DNA of 64,000 nt from Euglena gracilis (taxonomy: Eukaryota; Euglenida; Euglenophyceae; Euglenales), in contig CP154956.1 of NCBI GenBank assembly GCA_039621445.1, positions 4,648,170 to 4,712,169 of the forward strand, given 5' to 3'. Made by a program: the position numbers and the translations under genes. The notes below the pieces were generated by a model. It had not been told where the DNA came from. It worked only from the letters and a program-made list of their open reading frames with translations, and searched no databases. Positions 11,351 to 22,673 of this stretch are shown here, in pieces. Position 1 is the stretch's first letter, and the number at the start of each line of letters is the position of its first letter.

Positions 11351-12477
11351 TTATTTACATCGTTTATATTTTATTTTTTTTAAATATGTTGATCTATTTA
11401 GTTCTTTTGTTGGATATATATTAATAGGATCGTGTTCATGTAAATAACAGGTATAACATTCATTATATGTTATTTCATGATATTTTTCTCCACATATCCT
11501 ACATAATATATTTTCACTATATTTATGACAATCATGACATATTATTTTATTAATATCACTGATATGGATACAAAATATATCATCATTAAATGAATCATTA
11601 AATAAACAAAATGAACTTACATCACAAAGTATATGTGGTCTTAACGACCTAGAACGTTTTTTTGTTCCATCACAATATATATAACGTTTACCAGTAATGT
11701 TTTTAGAACAATAAGAACAATATATATGATATCTTGAACATGTACATTTGTCATCATGAATTATTTTGTTAAGATCATCCGGTTCAATAATAATATCTTC
11801 TAAACATAATGTATATTTTTTATTTAACATTTTAATGATATTACAATATATAGTATTTTTTGTATATAAATGTATCCTACCACATTTTGATTTAATATAT
11901 TTTATACCATTTCTATTGTATATCAATCTTCTGTTTCTTATATCTGATATACAATCTTTTAATAACATAGAAGTATATTCAACATCTATTATATATTTAG
12001 ATCCTACCTTTTTCTTTATTAAGTTATTACATCTAAAATCAATATATATTGATGCATTTTTATTACGTAATATTGTAATATTTAGTTCTATAAGTATGTT
12101 TTTATAATATATTATTATCCTTAAAACATAACTGTCAGCATCAGTATGTATATAACCATATGTAATAATATATAAATTTATATTTATATAATATAATATT
12201 GGATCCAAATCAGCATATAAATAAATATCTATATTAGATGGACAAGCATTTATAATCTCATCTCGTACAAAACCTCCATAAATTACTGGATTAAATTTTG
12301 CTAAATATTCATCATCAAGTAACATTTTACCATATTCATAATATGTTTTTTCTTATTGTTTTTAATGTATTCATCAATCAAATGTTTTATAAATTTATTT
12401 AAACGTTGTATTGATATAAATGAATATATATCTAAATAAGGTAATAAAGTATAAATGATAAACGTTTTTGCAATCAT
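11351..12477 (-). CDS. F-box-like GGFVRD protein, second copy, frame change at 12346
   Basis: Paralog of 5995-7023. The ATG at 12477 opens the F-box-like head (MIAKTFIIYTLLPYLDIYS). The frame is lost at the T6 run 12346-12351, and the rest (324 codons open from 12325) continues in the next frame with the alignment to the paralog intact. The GGFVRD signature is followed by PSNIDI, so one of the two usual acids is present (NID rather than DID). IDFRCN and a block of cysteine pairs at the C-terminus (CSYC, CHDC, CRIC, CYTC) are conserved. An exact AAAATTGA lies 20 bases upstream. Zinc binding and a nucleotidyltransferase fold are inferred; activity is doubtful. Confidence 0.6.
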
Positions 12478-12496
12478 TTTTTATTAATATAAATAT

Positions 12497-12504
12497 TCAA
12501 TTTT
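12497..12504 (-). promoter_or_regulatory. AAAATTGA early promoter motif
   Basis: Exact match on the minus strand, 20 bases before the ATG at 12477. This supports that ATG over the internal start of the long open frame at 12325. Confidence 0.75.
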
Positions 12505-12517
12505 TAAAAAAAGATAT

Positions 12518-13483
12518 CTATGATATTTCTATATCAGATAATAATAACATATTTGTATTATGACAATATAATTCTCTACAATTAGGTAAATTTGGTAGTT
12601 GTGATATATTTGTATCGTAACAATATAGTTTTTCACAATTATATAAATCTGGTAGTTGTGATATATCTGTATCACAACAACATAATTCTTTACATCTGGG
12701 TAAATTTGGTAATTGTGATATATTATTGTTATGACAATATAAAATTTCACAATTAGGTAAATTTGGTAATTGTGATATATTGGTATCATAACAATGTAAT
12801 GCTTTACAATTATATAAATCTGGTAGTTGTAATATTTGTGTATAATAACAATGTAATTCTTCACATTGTGGTAACTTAGGTAAATATGATATTTGTGTGT
12901 TGTCACAATATAGTTCTTTACAATTAGGTAAATCAGGTAATTGTGTTATTTGTGTATAAGAACAATTTAAATATATGCATTGCGATAATTCAGGTAAATA
13001 TGATATATATGTATCAAAACAATCTAAATATTTACAATTAGGTAAATTTGGTAATTTTATTATACATGTAGTATTACATTGTAAATTTACATAATCTAAT
13101 TCTGGTAATTGTGAAATAGATGTATTATTACATGATAATATTTTACATTTTGGTAAATAAGGTAATTGTGATATATTTGTATCATCACAATATAACTCTT
13201 CACAATTAAGTAAATCAGGTAACTCATATGTATCAGTATATGAACAATATAAATATGTTAAGTTATTTACATTTATAGTATATTTATGGATATATTCATT
13301 AAATGATTGACTTTCCAAATATAGTTTAGTAACATTAAATTTGTGAATAATATCAGCATATTTATTATGTTTTTGTGTATATTTTATATTATATTTACAT
13401 ATATTAAATTGTTTACAAACCAATCGTAATTTTAAATTATCAGTATAAGATATTATACATTCAATAACGTCAAATGGAAACAT
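12518..13483 (-). CDS. F-box/LRR protein (ISQLPNLPNC type)
   Basis: 321 residues. A short F-box-like head (FPFDVIECIISYTDNLKLRLVCKQFN) is followed by about eleven very regular LRR units of about 21 residues with the pattern LxCxxTxISQLPxLPNCxxL, up to the C-terminus. This is a second LRR type, unlike the FTD type, with an invariant Cys per unit that would stack as a ladder inside the solenoid. Paralogs are at 17038 and 22674. No exact promoter motif is seen. The protein ends within a repeat and has no cap. Inferred role: SCF-type adaptor. Confidence 0.83.
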   Translation of the reverse strand: MFPFDVIECIISYTDNLKLRLVCKQFNICKYNIKYTQKHNKYADIIHKFNVTKLYLESQSFNEYIHKYTINVNNLTYLYCSYTDTYELPDLLNCEELYCDDTNISQLPYLPKCKILSCNNTSISQLPELDYVNLQCNTTCIIKLPNLPNCKYLDCFDTYISYLPELSQCIYLNCSYTQITQLPDLPNCKELYCDNTQISYLPKLPQCEELHCYYTQILQLPDLYNCKALHCYDTNISQLPNLPNCEILYCHNNNISQLPNLPRCKELCCCDTDISQLPDLYNCEKLYCYDTNISQLPNLPNCRELYCHNTNMLLLSDIEIS

Positions 13484-13507
13484 TTATAAATAATACTATA
13501 TAATTTA

Positions 13508-14353
13508 TTATTTATTATTTATATAAATTAAATGAATTTTACGCATAATATTTTCTATTGTATTTTTAGTTTCATCTTGTGATTTACAGTTAGATTTTAT
13601 TATATCTATAATATCATCAATAAATGCAAATGTTCTTGAAACACTAATTTTAATATTAGTAACAACATCAATTGTTAATTCTGTTATTTTTTCAATATTG
13701 TAATCTTCTGGTATTTCAATCTTTATATTTTCATTCATTATTGCAGTAGTCTTTTCATTTAGTTGAAATATAATGTAATCCATAAATTGAATTGGTAAAG
13801 TTTTATTTACATTATAAAATCTATTTACAATTGCTTTTATAATATCTTCATTTGTATTATCATCATCAATACATTTTATTATAATATTATATATATCACT
13901 TGATTGAATATAACCATTTTTTCTAATATATACACACATACCATTCATAATCATATTAAATAATTTATCATATTTATTTATATTTTTGTATTTTATTTTA
14001 TAAAGTCCTACATTTACAATATTTGCAATTGAACTAGTAATTGGATAATTAACCACGTGACTTAAAGTTACATATAAATCTGATTTTTTAATTAATTCTT
14101 TATCTTTTCTTACTTTTTCCAATATATTAATTATATTTATATTATTTGTAATGTTTTTTATATCTTTATTTTTATGTATATCATCAGTTCTTTTCACTAA
14201 AAAATTATTAATATTTAAAGCTTTGGGTTTAATGAGTATATTATCTTCAACCGTAAATTCAGATAAATCAGCAACAATTCCTTTTTTTATAAATATAACT
14301 TCTTTAGTAGCTTTAGCAAGACATTTGTATTCTTCATTACAAACTTTTAACAT
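13508..14353 (-). CDS. Unknown KKGxxADLSEFT family protein, copy 2
   Basis: 281 residues, intact. IKKGIVADLSEFT lies near residue 22. A helical middle contains the conserved strings NYPITSSIANIV and SDIYNIIIKCIDD. The C-terminal part (PIQFMDYIIFQLNEKTT, then TFAFIDDIIDIIKSN) matches copies 1 and 3. It is the best reference for the interrupted copy at 16120, because the two align over their whole length. It lies 24 bases upstream of the LRR gene at 12518 on the same strand. Function unknown. Confidence 0.72.
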   Translation of the reverse strand: MLKVCNEEYKCLAKATKEVIFIKKGIVADLSEFTVEDNILIKPKALNINNFLVKRTDDIHKNKDIKNITNNINIINILEKVRKDKELIKKSDLYVTLSHVVNYPITSSIANIVNVGLYKIKYKNINKYDKLFNMIMNGMCVYIRKNGYIQSSDIYNIIIKCIDDDNTNEDIIKAIVNRFYNVNKTLPIQFMDYIIFQLNEKTTAIMNENIKIEIPEDYNIEKITELTIDVVTNIKISVSRTFAFIDDIIDIIKSNCKSQDETKNTIENIMRKIHLIYINNK

Positions 14354-14439
14354 TATGTATAATTATACATTTTTAATATTTAAAAAACATAATAATAAAT
14401 TATAGATAGTATAGATAATAATAAATACAATAGATAAAT

Positions 14440-15990
14440 AAATGAATTATATAATATACATATAATGGATTAATATCTTACAAAAATTTAAAATATATAA
14501 TATATGTATTGATAATATATACATCACTGATAATATAATATATACGTCACTAGTAATATAATATATATGTAACTGGTAATATATGTATAACTGGTAATAT
14601 AATATATATATGCGTCACTGATAATATATGTATAACTGGTAATATGATATACGCGCCATTGGTTATATGATATACGCGACGTTGGTTATATAATATGCGC
14701 GATGTTGGTAATATGATATGATTTATCTTTCTAGAAATATTATATATTATTATTATGTTTTTTTATATATCAATAAAACAAGAAATAATAATACATATCA
14801 TTTATACAAAATAAATAAAAAACATATTAATCACATGCGTGCCATTGGTAATATGATATACGCGCCATTGGTAATATGATATACGCGCCATTGGTTATAT
14901 GATATACGCGCCATTGGTTATATGATATACGCGACGTTGGTTATATGATATACGCGACGTTGGTTATATAATATGCGCGATGTTGGTAATATGATATGAT
15001 TTATCTTTCTAGAAATATTATATATTATTATTATGTTTTTTTATATATCAATAAAACAAGAAATAATAATACATATCATTTATACAAAATAAATAAAAAA
15101 CATATTAATCACATGCGTGCCATTGGTAATATGATATACGCGCCATTGGTAATATGATATACGCGCCATTGGTAATATGATATACGCGCCATTGGTAATA
15201 TGATATACGCGCCATTGGTAATATGATATGATTTATCTTTCTAGAAATATATATAATTATTATTATGTTTTTTTACATATCAATAAAACAAGAAATAATA
15301 ATACATATCATTTATACAAAATAAATAAAAAACATATTAATCACATGCGCATTATTGGTAATATGATATGCGCATCATTGGTAATATGATATGATTTATC
15401 TTTCTAGAAATATATATAATTATTATTATGTTTTTTTACATACCAATAAAACAAGAAATAATAATACATATCATTTATACAAAATAAATAAAAAACATAT
15501 TAATCACATGCGCATTATTGGTAATATGATATGCGCATCATTGGTAATATGATATGATTTATCTTTCTAGAAATATATATAATTATTATTATGTTTTTTT
15601 ACATATCAATAAAACAAGAAATAATAATACATATCATTTATACAAAATAAATAAAAAACATATTAATCACATGCGCATTATTGGTAATATGATATGAACA
15701 TTATTGGTAATATGATATGCGCATCATTGGTAATATGATATGATTTATCTTTCTAGAAATATATATAATTATTATTATGTTTTTTTACATACCAATAAAA
15801 CAAGAAATAATAATACATATCATTTATACAAAATAAATAAAAAACATATTAATCACATGCGCGCCATTGGTTATATGATATGTGCATCATTGGTAATATG
15901 AGATATATGTACTATGAATAATATGATATGTATTCACTGTTGATAAAATGTGCATTATAGATAACATATACACTGTGAATAATATAATAT
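14440..15990. repeat. Nested tandem array: about 163-bp units carrying variable numbers of a 23-bp subrepeat
   Basis: Six long units share a constant core of about 140 bp (ATTTATCTTTCTAGAAATAT, then TATTATTATGTTTTTTTACA and AATAAAACAAGAAATAATAA). Each is preceded by a variable number (two to seven) of 23-bp subrepeats of the form GCGCGCCATTGGTAATATGATATAC. The palindrome TTTCTAGAAA marks each unit, at about 14728, 15006, 15238, 15401, 15564 and 15750. Left of the array, 14447-14705 is simple AT repeat with GTAACTGGTAATAT steps. Related arrays are at 27050, 37690 and, inverted, 50180. No gene is seen. Confidence 0.92.
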
Positions 15991-16119
15991 GTGTGTCTTA
16001 ATTATATGATAATTTTTTAGAAATAAGTGATAATAACAAATATGATTTATATATATTAAGGAAAACATATTTATTATTTAAAATATAATCATAAATATCT
16101 AAAAATATAATTATTAACA

Positions 16120-16961
16120 TTACATACTATCTAAATATATTTGATGAATTCTTTCCATAATGTGTTCAATTATTTTCATAGCTTCATTTTGATTTTTATA
16201 GTTAACTTTTATCATATCTATAATATTATCAATAAATATAAATACTTTTGTTAAATTAATATTAATATCAGTTACAACCTTAATGACTATCTTAGTTATT
16301 TCTTCGACATTAAAATCAAATGGTATTTCTATTAATACATCTTCATGTTTTTTAATGGTAGTTTTTTCACTTAATTGGGAAACTACATCGTTCATAAACT
16401 TATTTGGTATCTTTTCATATGTATCATATATATGATCTATAAACGTTTTTACAATAATTTCATTTGTATCACCTTTATTAATACATTTTAATATTATTCC
16501 ATATATATCAGATAATTGAACCTTTCCATTCTTTCTTATTAATAATCCTGTTCCATACATAAGCAAGTTAAATATTATATCATATTTATCCATATCTCTA
16601 TATTTTAGTTTAAAAAGTCCATTTTGTATAATATCTTCAATAACAGATGTAATGGGTTTGATAACTATATCTCTTATAATATAATACAATTCTGCATTAT
16701 CGGTTAATTCATTATTTTGTCTTGCTATTTCTAATAATTTAATTATACGTTTATTATTGATAATTTTATTTATGTCTTTTTTTTGTATGTATTATTGGTT
16801 CTTTTAGATAGAAATTTATTAATCGATAAAGCAATAGGAACAATTATATCATTATCCATAAATGTAAGTTCAGATAAATCAGCTATTATTCCTTTTTTTA
16901 TAGATATATTCTCCCTAGTTGATTTAATAAGACATTTAAATTCGTAGTTATTAGATGACAT
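16120..16961 (-). CDS. Unknown KKGxxADLSEFT family protein, copy 3, frame change at 16777
   Basis: The start is chosen at 16961 because the peptide then aligns from its first residue with copy 2 and lies 24 bases from an exact AAAATTGA. IKKGIIADLSELT is present near residue 24. Frame one ends just after the T8 run 16777-16784. The other frame continues the family alignment (INKIINNKR..., then TSVIEDIIQ) to 16120. Total length would be about 280 residues, as in copies 1 and 2. The conserved C-terminal strings KFMNDVVSQLSEKTT and VFIFIDNIIDMIK are present. Function unknown. Confidence 0.65.
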
Positions 16962-16984
16962 GTTTTTATACATATTATAAATAT

Positions 16985-16992
16985 TCAATTTT
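16985..16992 (-). promoter_or_regulatory. AAAATTGA early promoter motif
   Basis: Exact match on the minus strand, in AAAAATTGAATATTTATA, 24 bases upstream of the ATG at 16961. Confidence 0.75.
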
Positions 16993-17037
16993 TAGTTACA
17001 ATTGATAATTCATTTATGAAAAAATATAATTTGTTTA

Positions 17038-18516
17038 TTAATTAACTGGAATACCTAAATTGATAAAATGAATGACATTCATTATAATATCATCAATTCG
17101 TTCTTTTAATTCATCATCAGGTGAATTAGATTTTACATTATCAATAATATCAGTAATAGTTTTAAATGTTTTTGTACTACCAATATTGGGATTGATAATA
17201 ATATTAGCAAATGTATCAAGTATTTTATTTATATCAGAGCAATCAGGTATATCAATGTTTATATCCTCATGTAATGATACTGTTGTTTTACCATTCAATT
17301 GAGAAATTATATCATTTATAAACTTAATAGGAACAGTTTCAATTGTATTACATAAATGATATATAATAGTTTTTATAACTTGTTCATTATTATCTTTATT
17401 CATAATACAATTCATCACCATATTATCATATTCTAGATATTTACAATTTGGAAATTTTAATATATCGGTTTTATAACACGTTAGTTGTTCACATTTTGGT
17501 AAATCAGGTAGATATAATAAAGGAGTTCTACAACAGTATAATATATTACATTCTGGTAAATTAGGTAGTTTAATTTTTTTTGTATCATTACAATTACATA
17601 ATCTACATTTTGGTAATTCGGGTAAATATGTTATATTTGTATTACTACAATCTAAATGTTTACAATTGGGTAATTCAGGTAATTGTTTAATACAAGTATC
17701 ATAACAATCTAAATGAGAACAATTTGGTAAATCAGGTAATTGTGTTATATTCATATTATAACAACATAATATTTCACATTTTGGTAAATCAGGTAATCGT
17801 GCTATATTAGTATTATTACATTCTAAATATATACAATTTGGTAATTCAGGTAGTTGTAATATATGTGTATTACTACAATCTAAATATTCACAATTTGGTA
17901 AATCAGGTAAATGAGATAATAATGTAAACGAACATTCTAAATATTTACATTTTAACAAATTAGGTAGACATATTATATTTGTGTTATCACAAATCAATCT
18001 TTTACAATTTGGTAAATTAGGTAGTTTTGATATTTGTGTATCATCACAATATAAGTTTTCACAAAGTAGTAATTCAGGTAATTGTTCTATATTTGTATTA
18101 TTACATTTTAAATATTTACATTTTGGTAAATTAGGTAGTTTTAATATATCTGTATCATTACAATATAATTTTTCACAATTTAATAAACTAGGTAGTTCTG
18201 TTATATAAGTATGACTACAATTTAAATATTTACAATTTGGTAAATCTGGTAATTTATGAGTATTTGTATATGAACAATCTAAATATACTAGATTATATAT
18301 ATTTATATTATGTTTATTAATAAATTTATCGAATGAATTATTATGTTGTAGATTTAATCCTATGATATTGAATATAAATTTAAAATATTCATAGTTTTTA
18401 TTATTTTGTTTATATATTACATTATATTTAATTGTATTAAATTTCTTACAAACTAATCTTAAATTTAAATTATTTGAAAAGTATATTATAATACTAATAA
18501 TTTCATCTGGAAACAT
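17038..18516 (-). CDS. Chimera: F-box/LRR protein fused to the C-terminal domain of the KKGxxADLSEFT family
   Basis: 492 residues from the ATG at 18516. Residues 1-40 are F-box-like (FPDEIISIIIYFSNNLNLRLVCKKFN). About residues 75-370 are some fourteen LRR units of the LPxLPxC type. From about residue 370 the repeat stops and the protein continues as MNCIMNKDNNEQVIKTIIYHL...KFINDIISQLNGKTT...TFKTITDIIDNVK. This aligns with the C-terminal 120 residues of copies 1-3 of the unknown family. The frame is open throughout, so this is a genuine fusion in the sequence. It sits directly beside copy 3, consistent with unequal recombination between neighbours. ATAATTGAATTATTATATA lies upstream. Confidence 0.82.
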   Translation of the reverse strand: MFPDEIISIIIYFSNNLNLRLVCKKFNTIKYNVIYKQNNKNYEYFKFIFNIIGLNLQHNNSFDKFINKHNINIYNLVYLDCSYTNTHKLPDLPNCKYLNCSHTYITELPSLLNCEKLYCNDTDILKLPNLPKCKYLKCNNTNIEQLPELLLCENLYCDDTQISKLPNLPNCKRLICDNTNIICLPNLLKCKYLECSFTLLSHLPDLPNCEYLDCSNTHILQLPELPNCIYLECNNTNIARLPDLPKCEILCCYNMNITQLPDLPNCSHLDCYDTCIKQLPELPNCKHLDCSNTNITYLPELPKCRLCNCNDTKKIKLPNLPECNILYCCRTPLLYLPDLPKCEQLTCYKTDILKFPNCKYLEYDNMVMNCIMNKDNNEQVIKTIIYHLCNTIETVPIKFINDIISQLNGKTTVSLHEDINIDIPDCSDINKILDTFANIIINPNIGSTKTFKTITDIIDNVKSNSPDDELKERIDDIIMNVIHFINLGIPVN

Positions 18517-18593
18517 TATCAACAGTATATATTATATATAATAATTCAATTATTAATTTGTTAAATAATTGATTTTTTTTATTACATAAAAAA

Positions 18594-20524
18594 ATGAAAA
18601 ACTTTCCCATAGATATCTTGTGTATTATCAATGAATATATTATAGATTGGAATCATATAAAACAATTAAAACAAGTAAATAAATATTATCGTAACTTTCC
18701 ATATAAAGTAACAATTTTTAATGAATCGATAAATATATTAAGAATGGATAATTTAATCATTAATAAAATAGTGTTGTATAAATCAATTGATAATGCACAA
18801 TTCTTAAAATTAGATGAAAATCTAACGTATTTAAATTGCGGTAAAAATATGGATATGAATGATGATATATTAAAACGATTTGTTAATCTAACTTATCTAA
18901 ATTGTGGTAGAAGTATTTACATTACTGATGATTCATTAAAATATTTAACCAATTTAACATATTTAAAATATAATGAATGTAAGTTTACACATGAATCATT
19001 TATGTATTTACCTAAATTAACACATTAAGAATGTGATAGTTATTATCAAGATATTACAAATGAATCATTACAATATCTAACCAGTTTAACATATTTAAAA
19101 TTCACTATAATCTATCATATAAGAGATGATTCAATGAAAAATTTAACCAATTTGACATACTTATATATAAATGGTTGGGAATTACAAAATGAATTAACAG
19201 ATGAATCATTAAAACATTTAACTAATCTAACTTATCTTGATTCCATATATAATACAAATATTTCTGATATAACATATATGCAATTAACTAATCTAACACA
19301 TTTAAATTGTAATATGTCTAATATTACTGACAGTAGTTTAATCTATCTTATTAACCTAACACATTTAAATTGTCATTATACACAAATATCTAACGAATCT
19401 ATAAAATATTTAACTAATCTAACATATTTAAATTGTGTAGATACTATAGTTGGAGAACAATCATTACAATATTTACCAAAATTAACGTATCTAAAATGTG
19501 ATCATTTTAATATATCATATGAATCTATAAAACATTTAACCGAACTAAATATCAGATCATGTTGTATAATCCATAATGAAAATCCCATAGATATTCCTAT
19601 ATCAAATATAACATATTTATGTTGTGATGAACAAAATTATTTACTTCTTGATATGCTTAGACATTTAACTAAAATAACCATATCAAATTGTCGTCATATT
19701 AATTATGTAGATAGTGTAATACCATTAAATAATTTAATCTATTTAAATTGTTATGATAAAGTATATGATTTAAAACATTCAGTTAATCTAACACATTTAG
19801 ACTGTAGTTTAAGTGAAGGACTTATTGATGATTCATTAAAATATTTGACTAAATTAACACGTTTAAAATGTTGTTATAACAATGTTACTGATGAATCATT
19901 AAAACATTTAATTAATTTAACATATCTAGATTGTAATAATAAAGGATTTACTGATAATGGATTAAAACATTTAACCAATCTAACATATTTAAAATGTGGT
20001 AACGATGTACAATTTACAGATGAATCATTAATATGTTTAACTAAGTTATTATATCTAGAATGTAGTAACATGGGGTTTACAGATAATGGATTAAAACAAT
20101 TAACCAATTTGATACATATGTATTGTAATAAAAATTTTACAGATAATGGATTAAAATATTTAACCATATTAGAATATCTAAAATTTAATACCAATAATTT
20201 TACTGATGATGTATTAAAATGTTTAACCAATTTAACATATTTGAATTATAGACAATGTAATTTTACCGATAATGGATTAAAACATTTAACCAAATTAAAA
20301 TATCTGAAATGTGGAATTGGATCTAAATTCACTAATTCAATTAGCTGTTTAAAATATATTATATATCTGAATGAGTATACAATGAGTTAGATAATAAATG
20401 TAAAGAAAAAATAACAGATAACGTAATACAAAATTTAAAACATTTAAGATATTTAAATGAAAGAAATAATAGGATAGATTTTAATTATTATCATGAAGAT
20501 TTTCATTATATGATATGTATATAA
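18594..20524 (+). pseudogene. F-box/LRR gene (FTD type) with in-frame TAA and a late frame change
   Basis: The head (residues 1-45, FPIDILCIINEYIIDWNHIKQLKQVNKYY) is F-box-like and about twenty LRR units follow. A TAA at 19026-19028 interrupts a repeat at the position where other units have Leu TTA in THLxC. The same frame then stays open to 20390 with the repeat period intact. After about 20380 a different frame continues for about 45 codons (KITDNVIQNLKHLRYLN) to 20524. As written, only 144 residues would be made from the first ATG. A downstream ATG at 19134 would allow a second LRR-only product of 418 residues. AATAATTGATTTTTTTT lies just before the start. Decay, strain variation or a base-call error are all possible. 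Confidence 0.75.
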
Positions 20525-20528
20525 ATAA

Positions 20529-20536
20529 AAAATTGA
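20529..20536 (+). promoter_or_regulatory. AAAATTGA early promoter motif
   Basis: Exact match in AAAAATTGAATTTATATTT, 31 bases upstream of the ATG at 20567. Confidence 0.75.
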
Positions 20537-20566
20537 ATTTATATTTTTATATATTATAACATAACA

Positions 20567-21790
20567 ATGCAAAAGTTTTGGGAAAGCGAATATATAATAT
20601 CTATTATATCTGATTTTATTGATGTTTTGTCTATTGTATCATTACGTAATGTTAATACAATTTTATATAATTATTCATATAAATTCATATGTACAAACGA
20701 TCAATTAAAATATGTTAAACCTAATGATAAATTAATTGGATTGACTTATATAGACGAATCAGATTCATGTATTAATCATAAGTTATTAGGTGTAACAGAT
20801 GATGATAAAAAAAATACAAGATATCCAATATATCCTACATTAGAAATGTATCAGATATCATCAGGAATGATATATATGATACCAAATTATACATATAAAA
20901 ATTTACGTAAACTATGTGTATGTATTTGTTATAATAATCTTAGTGATAATGATTTTAAATATATGCCCAATTTAACATATCTTGATTATGTATTCGAGAA
21001 GTATTATGATGAAAATATAATATTAACAAATAATCTTTTCAAACATATACCTAATCTCGAATATTTAAGATTAAATATATTAGATAATTCAGATGATTTT
21101 GATACTACAATTAATGATAATATATTTAAATATTTAAGAAAACTAAAACATATTAATTGTTCTAAAATGTATGGTATTACAGGTTATAGTGATGATATAC
21201 CACCAACGTTAATATCATTAGTAATAGGATGTGAAAAAGGCTTTTATACTGATGCATTTAAAACAGGTAGATATATTAATCTTAAGTATTTAACTACATG
21301 TCCTTATATATGGTTACCTAGAAATATACTATATTATCTTCCTAATTTAATATATTTATCTACACTTGATGTTACATTAAATAATACAAAATTGGGATTT
21401 GTAAGCACACGTAAAATACCAAATATAGTTGAACATTATAAATATAAAACAGGTAAAAAAAATAAATTAATAGAAGAAAAATATGAAGGAGAAAATAATG
21501 AAACTAAAAAAGAAACTCGTAGAAGATTAAAATATGAAAAAAGATTGAAAAAGGCATGGGAAAAAGGTAGCATAACTATTACTTATGATGAAGAAGAAGA
21601 AGCAAATGATAGAGGTTATTAGGATTATTCTAAATATGAAGAAAAATATAATATGGATTGTAAATATTCATTAATATTTGGAGAAAAATATAAACCATAT
21701 TATATAGAAAGTGTTTCATATCTTGATTATCAAGATAGTGCTATCGTTGATGGCGAAATAGTTTCTACAGAATATGAAAAATTACATTAA
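20567..21790 (+). CDS. Divergent F-box/LRR-like protein with in-frame TAG near the end
   Basis: 351 residues to the TAG at 21620-21622. The frame then stays open for another 55 codons, with lysine/tyrosine-rich sequence (DYSKYEEKYN, SLIFGEKYKPYYIES), to a TAA at 21788-21790 that touches the next promoter. The head resembles an F-box (ISIISDFIDVLSIVSLRNVNTILY). The middle has irregular LRR-like units (LPNLTYLDYVF, IPNLEYLRLN, LRKLKHINCS). A basic stretch and an acidic end (DEEEEAND) precede the TAG. Either the TAG is a recent nonsense change or it is read through. The exact promoter at 20529 supports expression. Confidence 0.7.
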
Positions 21791-21798
21791 AAAATTGA
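21791..21798 (+). promoter_or_regulatory. AAAATTGA motif with extended leader shared with the 34158 gene
   Basis: Exact motif, 48 bases before the ATG at 21846. It is followed by TTTTTTTTATAGTAT and TGTACAC, a leader nearly identical to the one before 34158 and longer than at other genes. Confidence 0.7.
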
Positions 21799-21845
21799 TT
21801 TTTTTTATAGTATATGTACACTTGAAACAGACGCTTTTGCAAAAA

Positions 21846-22664
21846 ATGACCATCATTTCAACCGTCGACCAGTGGAAATGCATTGGTTTTGATGTGAGAT
21901 CTTTGACCATTCGGGTTTCAGAAGCTTTGCCTTGGCAATTGCTCACTGAACTCAGTGAATTTAAAAATCTCGAAGAATTGAAGATTGACGCTACAAAGGT
22001 AGCAGGATTGAAATTGGACTTCATGTTTTCAATTGTGGAGCTTCCGATAAGAGTTTTACATGTGTTGGTTTCTTTCAACAAGTTGAAACCAGAATCATGG
22101 GAATGCTTTTCGGTTCTTCCAAGATCACTTGAAGTATTCATTCTCAACGCTACGGATAACCTCATGGGAAGTGGACTCTTGAGCGTGATGAATGGGGTTA
22201 ACAACTGTATGAACTTGACAGAATTGACTCTTGAGCTGGAAAGCAATCGAATTGCAACAAGGCAGCTTGAAGGATTCAACTTGCCTGAAGTCACCAAATT
22301 GTCATTGAACCTGTCTCACAACAGGTTTAGTGATTGTGGTGTATCTGACATATCGATAGCACTACATGGAAAGATCAAAGAACTGTGTTTGAAGGTAAAC
22401 GGATGCAACATCAGTGACCAAGGAATTGATCACATGTTGTTGAAGATCAGAGAACTGAAAAACATTGAAACAATCAACTTGGAAGCGATGTACGGTTGTA
22501 TTACACACCTGAGTCTTCCATTGTTGAAGGAAAATTCCGTGGGTACACTGAGCCTTTCTGGCAATCAGCTTTCTACGGAGCAGTGCGTTGAACTGAAAAA
22601 GTCTGCTTCTGAAAAGGGATGGACTGTTTCAGTGGGCAACCAACTGGTTCCAATCAGTCATTAA
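21846..22664 (+). CDS. LRR protein of ribonuclease-inhibitor type, compositionally foreign
   Basis: 272 residues from the ATG at 21846 (an earlier in-frame start at 21774 lies inside the preceding gene). Repeats of about 28 residues such as LPEVTKLSLNLSHNRFSDCGV and GKIKELCLKVNGCNISDQGI are of the RI/NOD type, unlike the short FTD and LPxLPNC repeats around it. Base composition is close to balanced, in sharp contrast to neighbours of about 20% GC, and synonymous choices include many C- and G-ending codons. No F-box is seen. The leader is shared with the 34158 gene. Recent acquisition or selection for high expression are the two readings. Confidence 0.85.
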   Translation: MTIISTVDQWKCIGFDVRSLTIRVSEALPWQLLTELSEFKNLEELKIDATKVAGLKLDFMFSIVELPIRVLHVLVSFNKLKPESWECFSVLPRSLEVFILNATDNLMGSGLLSVMNGVNNCMNLTELTLELESNRIATRQLEGFNLPEVTKLSLNLSHNRFSDCGVSDISIALHGKIKELCLKVNGCNISDQGIDHMLLKIRELKNIETINLEAMYGCITHLSLPLLKENSVGTLSLSGNQLSTEQCVELKKSASEKGWTVSVGNQLVPISH

Positions 22665-22673
22665 TCGTTTTTT

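Noticed and set aside
14440-15990. CRISPR-like array
   Set aside because: The spacing sequences between repeats are themselves repeated and nearly identical, there are no unique spacers and no cas genes.
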